From assembly GCA_020205615.1 (NCBI GenBank), contig CM035167.1, positions 60,446,436-60,510,435 on the forward strand: a DNA stretch of 64,000 bases. Reading direction: 5' to 3'. Both the position numbers and the translations under genes were made by a program. Below the pieces are notes generated by a model. It had not been told where the DNA came from. It ran no database searches and was given only the letters and a program-made list of their open reading frames with translations. Below, one piece after another: positions 46,975 through 58,484 of the stretch (its first letter is position 1; every line of letters begins with the position of its first letter). This DNA is from Panax quinquefolius. Taxonomy: Eukaryota > Streptophyta > Magnoliopsida > Apiales > Araliaceae.

Positions 46975-48180
46975 GCGAAGGAGAAAAGTGCGATGATGTC
47001 AAGTATCGTATAGAGCCAACTTTAATAGAAAAAGTTAAAGTTGCTCAAGCCACCGAATCTTGGAATGCGATGCGTGTATGAAGAAGAAAGTACAAGAAGG
47101 AGCTATTCGGAAGCAAGAATTGATGAAGAAGGAATACTTGAGTCCACTCTAGACTTTGTGTTCAATAACGACTACGATTTGAAGTACAAGATTATGATGG
47201 AGGCACACAATACACCATTTGCAATCCATCCTGGAAGTACTAAAATGTATCGTGATCTTCGACATACATTTTGGTGGAACAATATGAAGAGAGATTGCAA
47301 AGTTTATCTCGATGTGTTTAACTTGCCAACGTGTAAAGGCGAGCATCTAGTACCTAAGGGTCCATTGCAACCACTTGAGATTCCGAAATGGAAGTGGGAA
47401 CACATTACCATGGATTTCAATTCACGGGTCTTCCTATGGTTTCTCAAGGCATCAATGCTATTTGGGTTATTGTTGATAGAATAACCAAGTCTCTTTCATT
47501 TCTTGCCGACACGGAGACTTATTCCTTGAACGTCTTGCTAGTATGTGACGTGAATGAGATTGTGAGGTTGCATGGCATGCCAATATCCATAGTTTTGGAT
47601 CGTGACCCAAGATTCACTTCAAGATTTTGGGTTAGCTTGCAAAAAGCTATGGGCACGGTTTGCGATTTAGTTCTATGCATACCATCCCCAAACCAGACGG
47701 ACAATCGAGAGGACTATTCAAACTCTTGAAGATCTATTAAGACTCGTGTCCTAGACTTCAAGAGCGATTGGGATAAGTATTTACCATTGGTTGAATTCTC
47801 CTACAACAACAATTGTATCGAGCAAGTATAGGTGTGGCTCCATTGAAGCATTATATGGACGAAAATGTCGTTCTCCAATATGTTGGGATGAGGTGGGTGA
47901 AGCAACATTGTTGGGACCCGAGTTAGTACGTATGACTACCGAAAAGATCCAAATGATTCGACAACGTATACAAACGGCACAAGATCGACAAAAGAGTTAC
48001 GCGGATCTTCATCGAAAGGACGTGGAATTTAGTATAGGGGATCATGTATTGGTGCGAGTTGCTCCATGGAAGGGAGTTACAAGATTTGGGAAGAGAGGAA
48101 AACTCAATCCATGATTTATTGGTCCATTTCAAATTCTTGACCGAGTAGGAAATGTAGCCTATAGACTTGCGTTACCTCCG
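46975..48180 (+). pseudogene. Integrase of Element D (broken)
   Basis: The frame 47041-47484 has the HHCC zinc-binding region (HPGSTKMYRDLRHTFWW, then C...LPTCKGEH) and [14 protein letters not shown]. After a shift, the core continues with [29 protein letters not shown] (second Asp) and [13 protein letters not shown] text near 47705-47735. 47791-48114 has EALYGRKCRSPICWDEVGEA and VGELLGPEL-like text, then GDHVLVRVAPWKGVTRFGKRGKLNP. Confidence 0.86.
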
Positions 48181-48460
48181 AGTATGTCTCGTGTTCATAA
48201 TGTGTTTCAGGTATCTGTACTTCGTAAATATATGAAAAACCCAAACCACGTTATAGAGTTAGAACCAGACGAGATAGCCGAAGACTTAACGTATGAGGAG
48301 GTACCTGTCAAGATCTTGGATAGGAAGGAGAATGTCCTACGCCAAAAAAGTCATACCACAAGTTAAAGTTACGTGGAGGAATTATGCTATAGAGGAAATG
48401 ACACGGGAATTGAAAAGCGAAATGAAAGCGAGGTATCCTCACCTTTTGAAACACCAGTAA
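48181..48460 (+). pseudogene. Chromodomain of Element D
   Basis: [19 protein letters not shown] linker, [20 protein letters not shown], then after one frame change VTWRNYAIEEMTRELKSEMK and ARYPHLLKHQ to a TAA at 48458-48460. Same architecture as A and C. Confidence 0.83.
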
Positions 48461-48486
48461 TCGTCGTCAATTTCGAGGACGAAATT

Positions 48487-48502
48487 TCATAAGGAGGGAG
48501 GT
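48487..48502 (+). other. Polypurine tract of Element D
   Basis: TCATAAGGAGGGAGGT adjoining the 3' LTR. Confidence 0.85.
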
Positions 48503-49846
48503 TGTAAGACCCCAACTTATTATTAATGAAATTTAATTTTCTCTATTTATTATTTTGAAATAGTAAGGGTTGATTTGATTAATGTGGATAGTTATAGATA
48601 AAATACGCAATATTTCAAAATAAGCAAGTGGTTATAAAATATTCATTGTTGTCGGCGAATATTCGTTTGGTCGTGGAATATTCTTTAACGTCGGGAAATA
48701 TTCGTGACGACGCCAGCAGCTTTTTTTGTGGGCCCCATAACTGAAAGCGATTGGATGAAGAAAACGACAAATATAAGTTGTTTTTAAATAACTTGGCGTA
48801 GTTATTCTTTATTAATATTGTTAAAATACTCGATTAGTTAAAACACAAGAAGACACTGCAGTATTGCACCAATTATTGATTCTTACGTAAAGAAGGCACT
48901 ACTCAATAATGGTTATAGTAATTACTTTATTCGATATTTTATTGATTTAATAATTGCTGCGTTGATATTTTATATTCTTTGTTGTTTCAATAATTGTCAT
49001 TACACTCATTTTTCATTATCGAAGCAATAATTCATATTATCTCGAATAATATTATTAGATAACATTATTGGCAATGTCTAGAAAGTTCTGTCTAAGGAGA
49101 GGTTTGGTCACCTAATTGCGCGCCAGTAAGGATAAATTCTTATTGAAAAGCCCTCTCTTTCTTGGGAACTGCCTGGTTGTCAATATTGTGATTCTGTAAT
49201 ATTATTTGTGAATAATTAATTATTGATTCATATGATGAGAAAAATATTGATTTTATGTGGATATAGATGGAGAAAATTTTTAATGTGACAATTGTTGAAA
49301 ATTGAAATTTTATCTTTTTCGATAAAATAATTCATTTAAATATATTATTATATTTTAATAATATAATCTTGGTGATATTTTTACAACGAATGTGGGATAT
49401 ATGAGTATACGAGGAGGAAGAGTATTTTGTTGCAATAAATGTTTAAAACATGTTAAACATGTCGATGGACCCCATTTATTGATTGAAATTTGATTATAAC
49501 CTATAAAATCGCCTGGTTTGTGGATTTCGGTCAATTTACATTTGGAATTCGGAAAAACTTTCTTACGTAAAGTTGTAGAGAATTGAATTTCCTATAAAAA
49601 CTCGTGAGATTCGAATTTTCTGATAAAGGGCTATTTATTATGAATTATTGAAGTTTGAAGCTCAAAATAATTGATTTTTGGAAGTTTAAAATATTTAGAA
49701 TAGGAAAAACGTTTTTTTACACTTGTGGGCCTCATGAAACTTGTGCAAAGTGCTGAAGCTAGAGGATTCAAAGTGGGTGTAAGAAAATTTATTTATATAT
49801 TAATATTATATTAAATTTTCTGGAATTGGTGTTCTAAGCAATTTCC

Positions 49847-49854
49847 TATAAATA
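49847..49854 (+). promoter_or_regulatory. TATA box of Element D 3' LTR
   Basis: TATAAATA followed by GGGTGCTTAGG, as at 32097. Confidence 0.82.
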
Positions 49855-50433
49855 GGGTGCTTAGGTTAGAATTGAAAATCACACCGAAAATGAAGTTTTC
49901 TCTCTCTATATTATCGAGCATATTCTTGTGAGTATTTTGAGTATACTTTGAGTATTGCTACACGGTGCAAGTTCAAGTTATAGCCTATATCCGGTGTTTT
50001 TCACTTTAGAAGTCTTGATCTTCGAGGTAAGGATATTATTATTTTCGTAATGATATTATTTCTTCAATATCATTATGCTGAAATATTGATCTGAAGTTTT
50101 TATCAAATTTGGAACTTTTGGTGTCAAAGTTACTATTCACGTATATGGCACTATTCACGTATACGGTACTATTCATGAATACGGCACTATTAATCGAAAA
50201 ATGAAAATTTTCCTTTTCGTCTAAAATATCTATTGTGAATACTAGCTTTGATTGTATCTATGTTTTGATCATTCTTGAATTTTACACCACTATGATTATT
50301 TTTGAGGTATTTTTGGACATGGATTAAACAAAGTACGAATCTTTAATCCTTAATCCTTGTCATTTTGTTTCAATCGGATTCGCTTTTAAAAATATTTTTC
50401 ATCATCCTCAGTCTTAAATGATGATATTATTGA

Positions 50434-50570
50434 ATATCTTTGGCCTGTAGTGCAAAGATGAATGATTTCTGATGAATATCTTTGGCCCGTAGTGCAAAGA
50501 TGAACAAGTGTTTAGATGAACATGACCAACTGATGAATATCTTTGGCCTGTAGTGCAAAGATAAATATTT
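50434..50570 (+). repeat. Leader hairpin array of Element D 3' LTR
   Basis: Three ATCTTTGGCCTGTAGTGCAA-AGAT units, better preserved than in the 5' LTR (CTG kept in two of three). Confidence 0.82.
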
Positions 50571-51113
50571 GATTCCAGATGTATATTGATTGATGTTACA
50601 GGGATAAAAGATAGACGATGAACTTTTAAATTCATACATAGAAGATAGTAGTTTGCATTCTCTACTTAACTCTTCTAATGAATTATTATTTCATTGCTGA
50701 ATATTGATTTAAAAACTTGTTGTCTATTGTATTCTATTAGATTTTTCCTGTTGAAGACTAATGATAATTTGTTGTATATTATCTTAGTCATAATATTCTT
50801 TACTTGGGCTAGTTGAGCTCACCCTTTTCCTTTTTGTTCCATTTTTCTTCTCGTGAGGCGAGAATATAGCGAGTGCGAGTCTGGTATGGAATGAAGGTTC
50901 TAGAGAGAGTTGTTTAGTAGTCCTCACCATTTTTGTAAAATAATGTATCAATAAATGTGATGAGGATTTATTTGAGTATAGATATTGTCTAAAAGATAAT
51001 ATTTGTATTCAAACTCACAGTTTTACTGTGATAATAATAAAGTTGTAGTTGTTTCTGTACCATGTATTGACAACTCAGAATGGGTGATGTATACCTATTT
51101 TGGGGGCGTCACA

Positions 51114-51118
51114 TACTG
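51114..51118. repeat. Target site duplication of Element D, right (TACTG)
   Basis: Matches 30754-30758. Confidence 0.92.
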
Positions 51119-51660
51119 GCATACCATGCAATCTTACAACCTCATTTATGTACATACAAGCAAGAGGTTCAAGTGTATAAGTTTCTCGTATCGGTAAGAA
51201 ATGAGCAGACTTGGTCAATCTATCAACAATGACCCAAATCGCATCTATGCCTTGAGAAACTTTGGGAAAACTAGTAACGAAATCCATGGTAATGTGCTCC
51301 CACTTCCATTCTGGAATTTCAAGTGGTTGAAATGGACCTTTTGATACTTGATGCTCCGCCTTGACTCGTTGACACGTTAGACACCTTGAGATAAACAGCG
51401 CTATCTCTCTCTTCATATTGCCCTACCAAAATGTATGTCGAAGATCATGATACATTTTGGTACTCCCAGGATGGATTACAAACGGTGTGTTGTGCGCCTC
51501 CATCATGATTTTATACTTTAAATCGTAATCGTTAGGAACACAAAAGTCCGGAGTTGACTCAAGTATTCCTTCTTCATCGATTCTTGCTTCTAGAATAACG
51601 CCTCTTGAACCTTCTTAATTCTTCACATTCATCAGCTCCGGGTGTGTAGCTTGAACGGCT
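51119..51660 (-). pseudogene. Element C integrase, first half
   Basis: The frame 51119-51416 has [16 protein letters not shown] (the two zinc-binding Cys), [20 protein letters not shown] and [20 protein letters not shown], ending LHGMPV where D entered. The HPG...HTFWW His pair lies at about 51420-51475 in a shifted frame. Best-preserved integrase core in the window. Confidence 0.87.
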
Positions 51661-51666
51661 TTAACT

Positions 51667-51935
51667 TTATCGATTAAAGTCGATTAGTTCTACTCGTATA
51701 TTCGTTATCTTCACGTGGGTTCCTAGAGTCTTTAACTCTATCTTCATCATTTGTAAGTCGTACAAAATGGGTCTTTGTGTTAACAACATCGCACTCATAA
51801 ACACATACGATCTTCTACTCAATGCGTCAGCTACCACATTCGCTTTCCCACGATGGTATTGAATGGTACGATCGTAATCTTCAACAGCTTGAGCCAACGT
51901 CTTTGGCGCATGTTACGTTCATTTTAGTTGAAGAA
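51667..51935 (-). pseudogene. RNase H tail of Element C
   Basis: DYDRTIQYHRGKANVVADAL (family usual DYDCTIQYHPGKANVVADAL) and SRRSYVFMSAML, the end of RNase H and start of the integrase linker. Confidence 0.75.
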
Positions 51936-52130
51936 ATATTTAAGGGTTTTAGAAATGGGTTTTGTACTGGGGTCAATACAAAATTCGATTTCACGCTCTA
52001 GGGGTAGGCTAAGAAGTCTTCAAGAATATGTAAGGAAATTTATTAACAATAGAAATATCATTCAAAACTATGACTCTCATCCAACACTTGGGTAACACGT
52101 CACATTGATACCTATCAACTTGCCATCGTC
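51936..52130 (-). pseudogene. RT deletion junction in Element C
   Basis: AATATTTAAGGG joins TTTTAGAAATGGGTTTTGTA. The RT catalytic core and most of RNase H (about 1.07 kb in F) are missing. Breakpoint is the same as in Element E. Confidence 0.78.
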
Positions 52131-52299
52131 ATTCATAGCATCGCGTACAGAAAGTCTGGCTTTGGTGCATTCCACATAAGGAAGTCAACAACGAAAGGAC
52201 CGGGGCTCTTTACTTATGGCTTGATATGACCATAATTGACTTTAGTGATTTGGTTGCTTGAATTCGCATAACAGGTTGGTTAGGAATATGAAAGCTAAC

Positions 52300-52624
52300 A
52301 ACCTATTGAAAAGCATGATGAGTAGTTAACCAATTGATTCCTAAAATCACATCAAAGGCAAGTATTTTCAAAGAGATACGATCGACAGGTAACGTGAAAG
52401 TGTTGATTTGAACAAGATTTATAAATAGTGGAGGTAATGAAGGTTTCTCCCAACTGAGTTTCAACAGATAAATCAAAGTCTAACTTCTTCGGAGTTAACT
52501 TCAAACATTGAACATAACTAGGTGAAATAAAAGAGTGAGTAGAACCGGTATCTAACACGGTATAGACTTTGTAAGAGTTTATGACTAACATACCCGTGAT
52601 AATTTTATTCAGGTTCCTTGTCAC
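52300..52624 (-). pseudogene. Aspartic protease of Element C
   Basis: The frame 52352-52624 reads VYTVLDTGSTHSFISPSYVQ with an intact DTG active site, LDFDLSVETQLGETFIT, then shifts before the GINWL-type segment near 52320. Confidence 0.84.
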
Positions 52625-52643
52625 GAAAAAAAAACGCTCTTTC

Positions 52644-53809
52644 TTAAACTACCAGCTTTAGCTTGTCTGGGACATCCTTTGGCATCACTATCCCAACTGG
52701 ACTTGACTTCACCATTCGACAAAATCGAGCTAGGTGACCTTCTCTTCCGCAATTAAAACACGTTTTGGATTCTTTTGCAGATGATTTGGATTTCCGATGT
52801 GTCCTCCTATCCGCATTTGAAACATACGACCGGTGGTCGTTCTTCTTCCTTTGAAACGGGTCTTTGATGCTTGACGCCTTTTCGTCATTGTTGAACCTTC
52901 TCTTCTTGAAATGTCCATTCTTATTGTTTTGGCCATGATTACCACCGAAGTGGTTACCATTTCTAACATGTTGATTCCCTTCATGCTTATTGTCACCGCT
53001 TTGATGATCAAGTATCACCCCAGATTATCATTTTTGCGTTGCTTCTCTTTTGGTTTGGTTAACTCATTATCGCGCTCCAATAATCGAGCCCTATTAACAA
53101 CATCCTAATACAAACACGCTTTATGAGAGATAAGATATTGACGTATCTCAGGTTTCAAACCTCTTAAAAACATCCGCGTCATTTTCTCTTCATTATCAAC
53201 CAAGTGGTACGCAAATCGGGACAACTCGGCAAACTTGGCTTCTAACTGCGACATGGTCATGTTGTTTTGCTCCAACTTCATAAATTCCACCTCCTGCATG
53301 TGACGAATGCTTTCGGGAAAGTACTTGTCATTGAACAGCTCTTGGAACTTCTCCCAAGACCTCTTGAGTGCGTCAAGCTGGGTACGTTTTACAGATTCCC
53401 ACCAGTGATCTGCCTCTTCACGGAACATAAAGGTGGCAAAAGTAACCTTTTGCTCCTTGGAGCATCCCAAGACATCAAATATCTTGGTGATCTGCTTTAA
53501 CCACGTCTCCGCCTTAAGTGTTTCTGGCTTTCCCAAAAACTCCGGTGGTCCCAGCTCCTTGAATTGCTTAGCGGTGACCAACCATGGGTTGTCATTGTTT
53601 CCTCCTGCAATACAAACAGGAGCCGCCTTTACCTGATGTTGCATGAATTCTAAAAAGCTCTTAAACATACCGTCGTTCGTCAATTGATCAGTGTTGTTGT
53701 TTACAGGAGGATTATCGCCATCCTGTTGTACATTGTCCTGATTATTGATCTGTGGAGAATCAACAGTCTCCTGTGCTCCATTGCTATTCTCAACATTCTC
53801 GGATGCCAT
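52644..53809 (-). pseudogene. gag of Element C (nearly open)
   Basis: ATG at 53807-53809 (MASENVENSNGAQETVDSPQ). About 234 codons are open to a TAG at 53105-53107, covering FKELGPPEFLGKPETLKAE, WLKQITKIFDVLGCSKEQKV, ADHWWESVKRTQ, KYFPESIRHMQEVEFMKLEQ, FAELSRFAYHLVDNEEKM and LRGLKPEIRQYLISHKACLY. The frame continues beyond the TAG (DVVNRARLLE). 52644-53018 gives the basic linker and the zinc knuckle CFNCGREGHLARFC (52719-52760; C-X2-C-X4-H-X4-C). Apart from that stop and one or two shifts it is the most intact gene in the window. Confidence 0.9.
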
Positions 53810-53982
53810 TTTCAAACACTGCCACAAAATAAGGGTTAATTGACATGCAACATATTATCACTATACTCTGACCGACCAATCAAATACCAAATAAACTTAG
53901 GTAGGTCATACTAGCGAAGGAATTCCATGTCTCTCCCCTCCTAGTTCTAGTCTCACATCTTAGCCAAGGATCATATCCCTAA

Positions 53983-53994
53983 GCTTTGATACCA
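53983..53994 (-). other. Primer binding site of Element C
   Basis: TGGTATCAAAGC, one mismatch to the tRNA-iMet complement. Confidence 0.86.
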
Positions 53995-53996
53995 AC

Positions 53997-55246
53997 TGTG
54001 GCGCCCCCAAAATTAGGTATACGTCACCCATCTTGGGTCGCCACTTACATGGTACAAAATTCAAATACAACTTATTAATACAACTGTCGTGTACAATACG
54101 ACAAAACATAACTGTGAGTTTGAATACAATTATTGTTTACTAGAGACTATACAAACTCAAAAGGAGTCCTCATTACAATTATTAGCACACTATTTCACAG
54201 AATAGTGAGGACTACTAATGCTATCCTCTGGACCGTTACTCTGCGCTCCACGACTAGTCCCCTCGCTATGTTCTCATTTCACAAGAGAACAAAGAAAGAA
54301 AGGGTGAGCTCAACTAGCCCAAGAAGAAATATTATGACTAAGATAATGCGTAATAAATTATCATTAGCCTTAAATGTTGTTAAACCGATACAATATAACA
54401 AACATCAAGTTTAATCTGCAATGAACAAGCAATCCATTAAAAGAGTCAAGTAGAGAATAAAATTTACTATCTTTTATGATTTAAAAGGTTTTTCATCACT
54501 TTTATCGATGGGACTCAGCTTAATAAATAATCCACATCATTGAATCACCCCTGCAATAAGGCCAAGGATATTCTTTAGTATCACGACCACAATTATCCAT
54601 GCACTATGGGCCAAGAATATTTATGTATTCATTAATGGTCATGATCATGCCAACAACTGTCCATCAATGCACTACGGGCAATGAGGACTTTACCACATCA
54701 TTTGTAACATTACTACCATGATTACATCGAATAATCCCTGGTTATAATCATACCAAGTCCATCTATGCACTATAGGCCACAGATGACTTTCAACAAAATA
54801 TAAACATGAGGATGATGACAATGATATAAGAATTCAATAAAACAAGTTCAAGAATTATTTTATCCAGGATCTAATAACGTCCAAATTGTCAACATGATAC
54901 TGCTTTGTAGAGTAAAATTCAAGGATGAAGCGCAAATATCAAGGATATTCCACTAATTTCATGGAGTATAGGAGTCAAAACTTTAACCAACTGAGTATAA
55001 TAACGAATGGAATAACAAAAGAAATCACCATGCATGCGGTATTGCGATGATGCGAGTTATTCCAATGTAATAATAAGTAATCTTGGACTGTGTCAAAGAA
55101 ATTACACTGGCACGTGATGTTCCAATGTAATAATAAAGACGAGAACCAGTCCTAGATAAACGCATGTATGCGATATTCCAACGTAACAATAATAAAGATG
55201 GAACCAGTCCAAATAGAAAACGCATGTATGGATACTCCAACAAATT
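53997..55246 (-). repeat. Element C 5' LTR, truncated (1.25 of 2.3 kb)
   Basis: Starts TGTGGCGCCCCC and follows the 3' LTR up to the repeat array, then stops at GGATACTCCAACAAATTT. The missing 1.06 kb is the outer part: TATA box and U3. C therefore has no promoter of its own. Confidence 0.88.
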
Positions 55247-55704
<458 letters not shown>

Positions 55705-56249
55705 GTGATCATTCCCCAAAATAGGTATACATCACCATTCTCGAGTTGTCAATACATGGTACGTAAACAACTACAACTTTATTATTACAACAAGAAACTG
55801 TGAGTTTGAATACAAATATTATCTTCTGCATAATATCTATACTCAAAAAAATCCTCATCACATTTATCGATACATTATTTTACAAAATGGTGAGGACTAC
55901 TAAACAATCCTTTCTAAAACCTTCATTCCATACCCCAGACTCAGCACTCGCTATATTCTCGCCTCCCCGAGAAAAATGGAACAAAAAGGAAAAGGGTGAG
56001 CTCAACTAGCTCAAGAAAGAATATTATGACTAAGATAATATACAAAAAACTATCGTTAGTCTTCAACAGGAAAAATATAATAGAATACAATAGACAACAA
56101 ATTTTAAATCAATATTCGCAGCGGAAATAATAATTCATTAGAAGAGTTAAGTAGAGAATGCAAACTACTATCTTCTATGTATGAATTTAAAAGTTCATCG
56201 CTCATCTTTTATCCCCTCAGTAACATCAATCAATATACATCCGAATCAA

Positions 56250-56420
56250 ATATTCATCTTTGCACTACGGCCAAAGATATTCATCACTAGTCATGTTCAT
56301 TTAAACACTGCTCATCTTTGCACTACGCCAAAGATATTCTTCAGAAATCATTCATCTTTGCACTACACAGCCAAAGATATTCTTAAGAAATCATTCATCT
56401 TTGCACTACGTGCCAAAGAT
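56250..56420 (-). repeat. Leader hairpin array of Element F 3' LTR
   Basis: Four ATCTTTGCACTAC...GCCAAAGATATTC units with 7-bp stems. The only variable part is the bases after CACTAC (a CAGG/CTGG site): CGG, G, ACAGC, GTG. Confidence 0.83.
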
Positions 56421-56689
56421 ATTCCATAATATCATCATTTAAGACCGAGGATGATGAAAATATTTTTTTTAAAGAAACGAATCCAAAGAAACAAAAAATG
56501 ACAAGGATTAAGGATTAAGGATTCGTACTTGGTTTTATCCACGTCCCAAAAATACCTCAAAAATAATCATAGTGGTGTAAAATTCAAGAATGATCAAAAC
56601 ATGGATACAATCGAGTTAGTATCCGCAATAGATGTTTTGACGAAAAAGAAGAAATTTTATTTTTCTATGAATAGTACCAGATATCGTGA

Positions 56690-56860
56690 ATAGTCTCAGA
56701 TACGTGAATAGTAACTCGACACCAAAAGATAGAAATTCCACAAAACATCTTCACGCTTCATGAATAGTACTCGTGAATAAGAACTCGTGAATAAGAACTC
56801 ATGAATAGTAACTCGTGAATAGTAACTCATGAATAAGAACCCATGAATAGTAAACTCCAC
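56690..56860 (-). repeat. GAATAGTAACTC short tandem repeats (Element F leader)
   Basis: About nine copies of ATGAATAGTA(A)CTC/ATGAATAAGAACTC. D has three or four equivalents (CACTATTCACG, 32375-32440). The copy number is expanded in F. Confidence 0.75.
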
Positions 56861-57122
56861 ATAAAAAATTTCAAATTTGATAAATACTTCAGATCAACAT
56901 TTCAAAGATAATGATATTGAAGAAATAATATCATTACTAAAAAATAATATCCCTTACCTCGAAGATCAAGATTTCTAGCTAGAATACCGGTATAGTCTTT
57001 GAAGGAACTTGCACCGCCTAGCAATACTCAAAGTATACTCAAAATACTCACAAGAATACGCCGATAATATAGAGAGAAAACTTCGCTTTAAAAGTGTGAT
57101 TTTCAATTCTAACCTAAGACCC

Positions 57123-57130
57123 TATTTATA
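57123..57130 (-). promoter_or_regulatory. TATA box of Element F 3' LTR
   Basis: TATAAATA in TTCTATAAATAGGGTC, minus strand. Confidence 0.82.
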
Positions 57131-58468
57131 GAAAAATGCTTAGAACACCAAAGCGTAAAATTTAATAAAATATATTATTATTAATAAATTTCCTACGCCT
57201 CTTTAGAAATCAGATCCCAACATTTCCCACATGCCAACCTTCTAGAAAGAAATGATAAAAACGTTTTTCATAAAATAAATAATTAAAACTTACAAAAATC
57301 AATTATTTCGAGCTTCTAACTTCAATAATTCATAATAAATAGCCCTTTCATCAGAAAAATTCGAATCTCGCGTGTTTTTTATAGGAATTTCAATTCTCTA
57401 CAACTTTGCGTAAGAAAGTTTTCCAAATTCCAAATAGAAATTGACCAAATCCACAAACGGGCATTGGATTTACAAAGTTATAATCAAATTTCACCAATAA
57501 ATGGGATTAACATGTTTTAAACATTTATTGCAACAAAAATACTCTTCCTCCTCGTATCCTCATATATCCCACATTCGTTGTAAAATATCACCGTTAATAT
57601 ATTATTAAAATAATATATTTAAATGAATTATTTTATCGTAAAAAGATAAAATATTAATTTTCAACAATTGTCATTTTAAAATTTTTCTCCATCTATATCC
57701 ACATAAAATCAATATTTTCCTCATCATATAAATCAATAATTAATTATTCACAAATAATATTACGTAATCACAATATCGACAACCGTGCAGCCTTCTGTGA
57801 AAGAGGGGGCTTTCCAATAAGAATTTCTTCATCTTGGCGCGCAATTAGGTGACCAAACCTCTCCTTAGATGTAATTTTCTAGACATTGCCAATAATGTTA
57901 TCTAATAATATTATTCAGATAATATGAATTATTGCTTCGATAATGAAAAATACCGTAATGACAATTATCAAAACAACAAAGAATATAAAATATCAACGCA
58001 GCAATTATTAACTCAATAAAATAATCGAATAAAGAATTATCGTAACCATTATCGAGTAAAGCCTTCTTACGTAAGAATCAATAATTGGTGCAATACCGCA
58101 AAGCTACCGCTCAACAACGCGAGATTAGTGTGTTTTAACCACCGGGTATTCCAACAAGATTAATCTGTGAATAACTACGCCAAGTTATTTAAAAATAACT
58201 TATATTTGTCGCTTTCTTCATCCAATCGCTCACATGGGCCCACACACGGTCATGCTTGGGTCATTGCATTTAATATTCCCCACAAAGTACGAATATTCCA
58301 CGACCAAACGAATATTCCACGACGATAATGAATATTTTATAACCACTTGCTTATTTTGAAATATTTGCGATTTAACCCTTAACTATCCACATTAATCAAA
58401 TCAACCCTTACTATTTCAAAATAATAAATAAAGGAAATTCCTTTTTATTTAAAAATTTCGGTCTTACA

Positions 58469-58484
58469 ACCTCCCTCCTTATGA
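58469..58484 (-). other. Polypurine tract of Element F
   Basis: Minus strand CATAAGGAGGGAGGT. Confidence 0.84.

Larger units (their letters stand above)
30759..51113 (+). mobile_element. Element D: Ty3/gypsy chromovirus, interrupted by Element E
   Basis: Plus-strand element with 2.6 kb LTRs at 30759-33354 and 48503-51113, Met-tRNA primer site, gag, protease, RT-RNase H, integrase, chromodomain and polypurine tract. It is flanked by TACTG. Without Element E it is about 10 kb. It belongs to the same family as F. The coding region is frameshifted throughout, heavily at sites where CTG or CAG is expected. Confidence 0.94.
48503..51113 (+). repeat. Element D 3' LTR (2.6 kb)
   Basis: Partner of 30759-33354, highly similar over its whole length. 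TATA box at 49847-49854. Confidence 0.94.
51119..55246 (-). mobile_element. Element C, 5' part
   Basis: Continues from 30758: integrase first half, RNase H tail, deletion junction, protease, gag, primer site, truncated 5' LTR. The RT core is absent. C therefore keeps gag, protease and integrase but cannot copy itself. Confidence 0.9.
55704..58468 (-). repeat. Element F 3' LTR (2.8 kb)
   Basis: Starts TGTGATCATTCCCCAAAATA (5' partner CGTGACGCCCCCAAAATA) and ends TTTCGGTCTTACA. TATA box at 57123-57130 and hairpin array at 56250-56420. Reverse of D's LTR. It has extra short GAATAGTAACTC repeats at 56690-56860. Confidence 0.93.
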
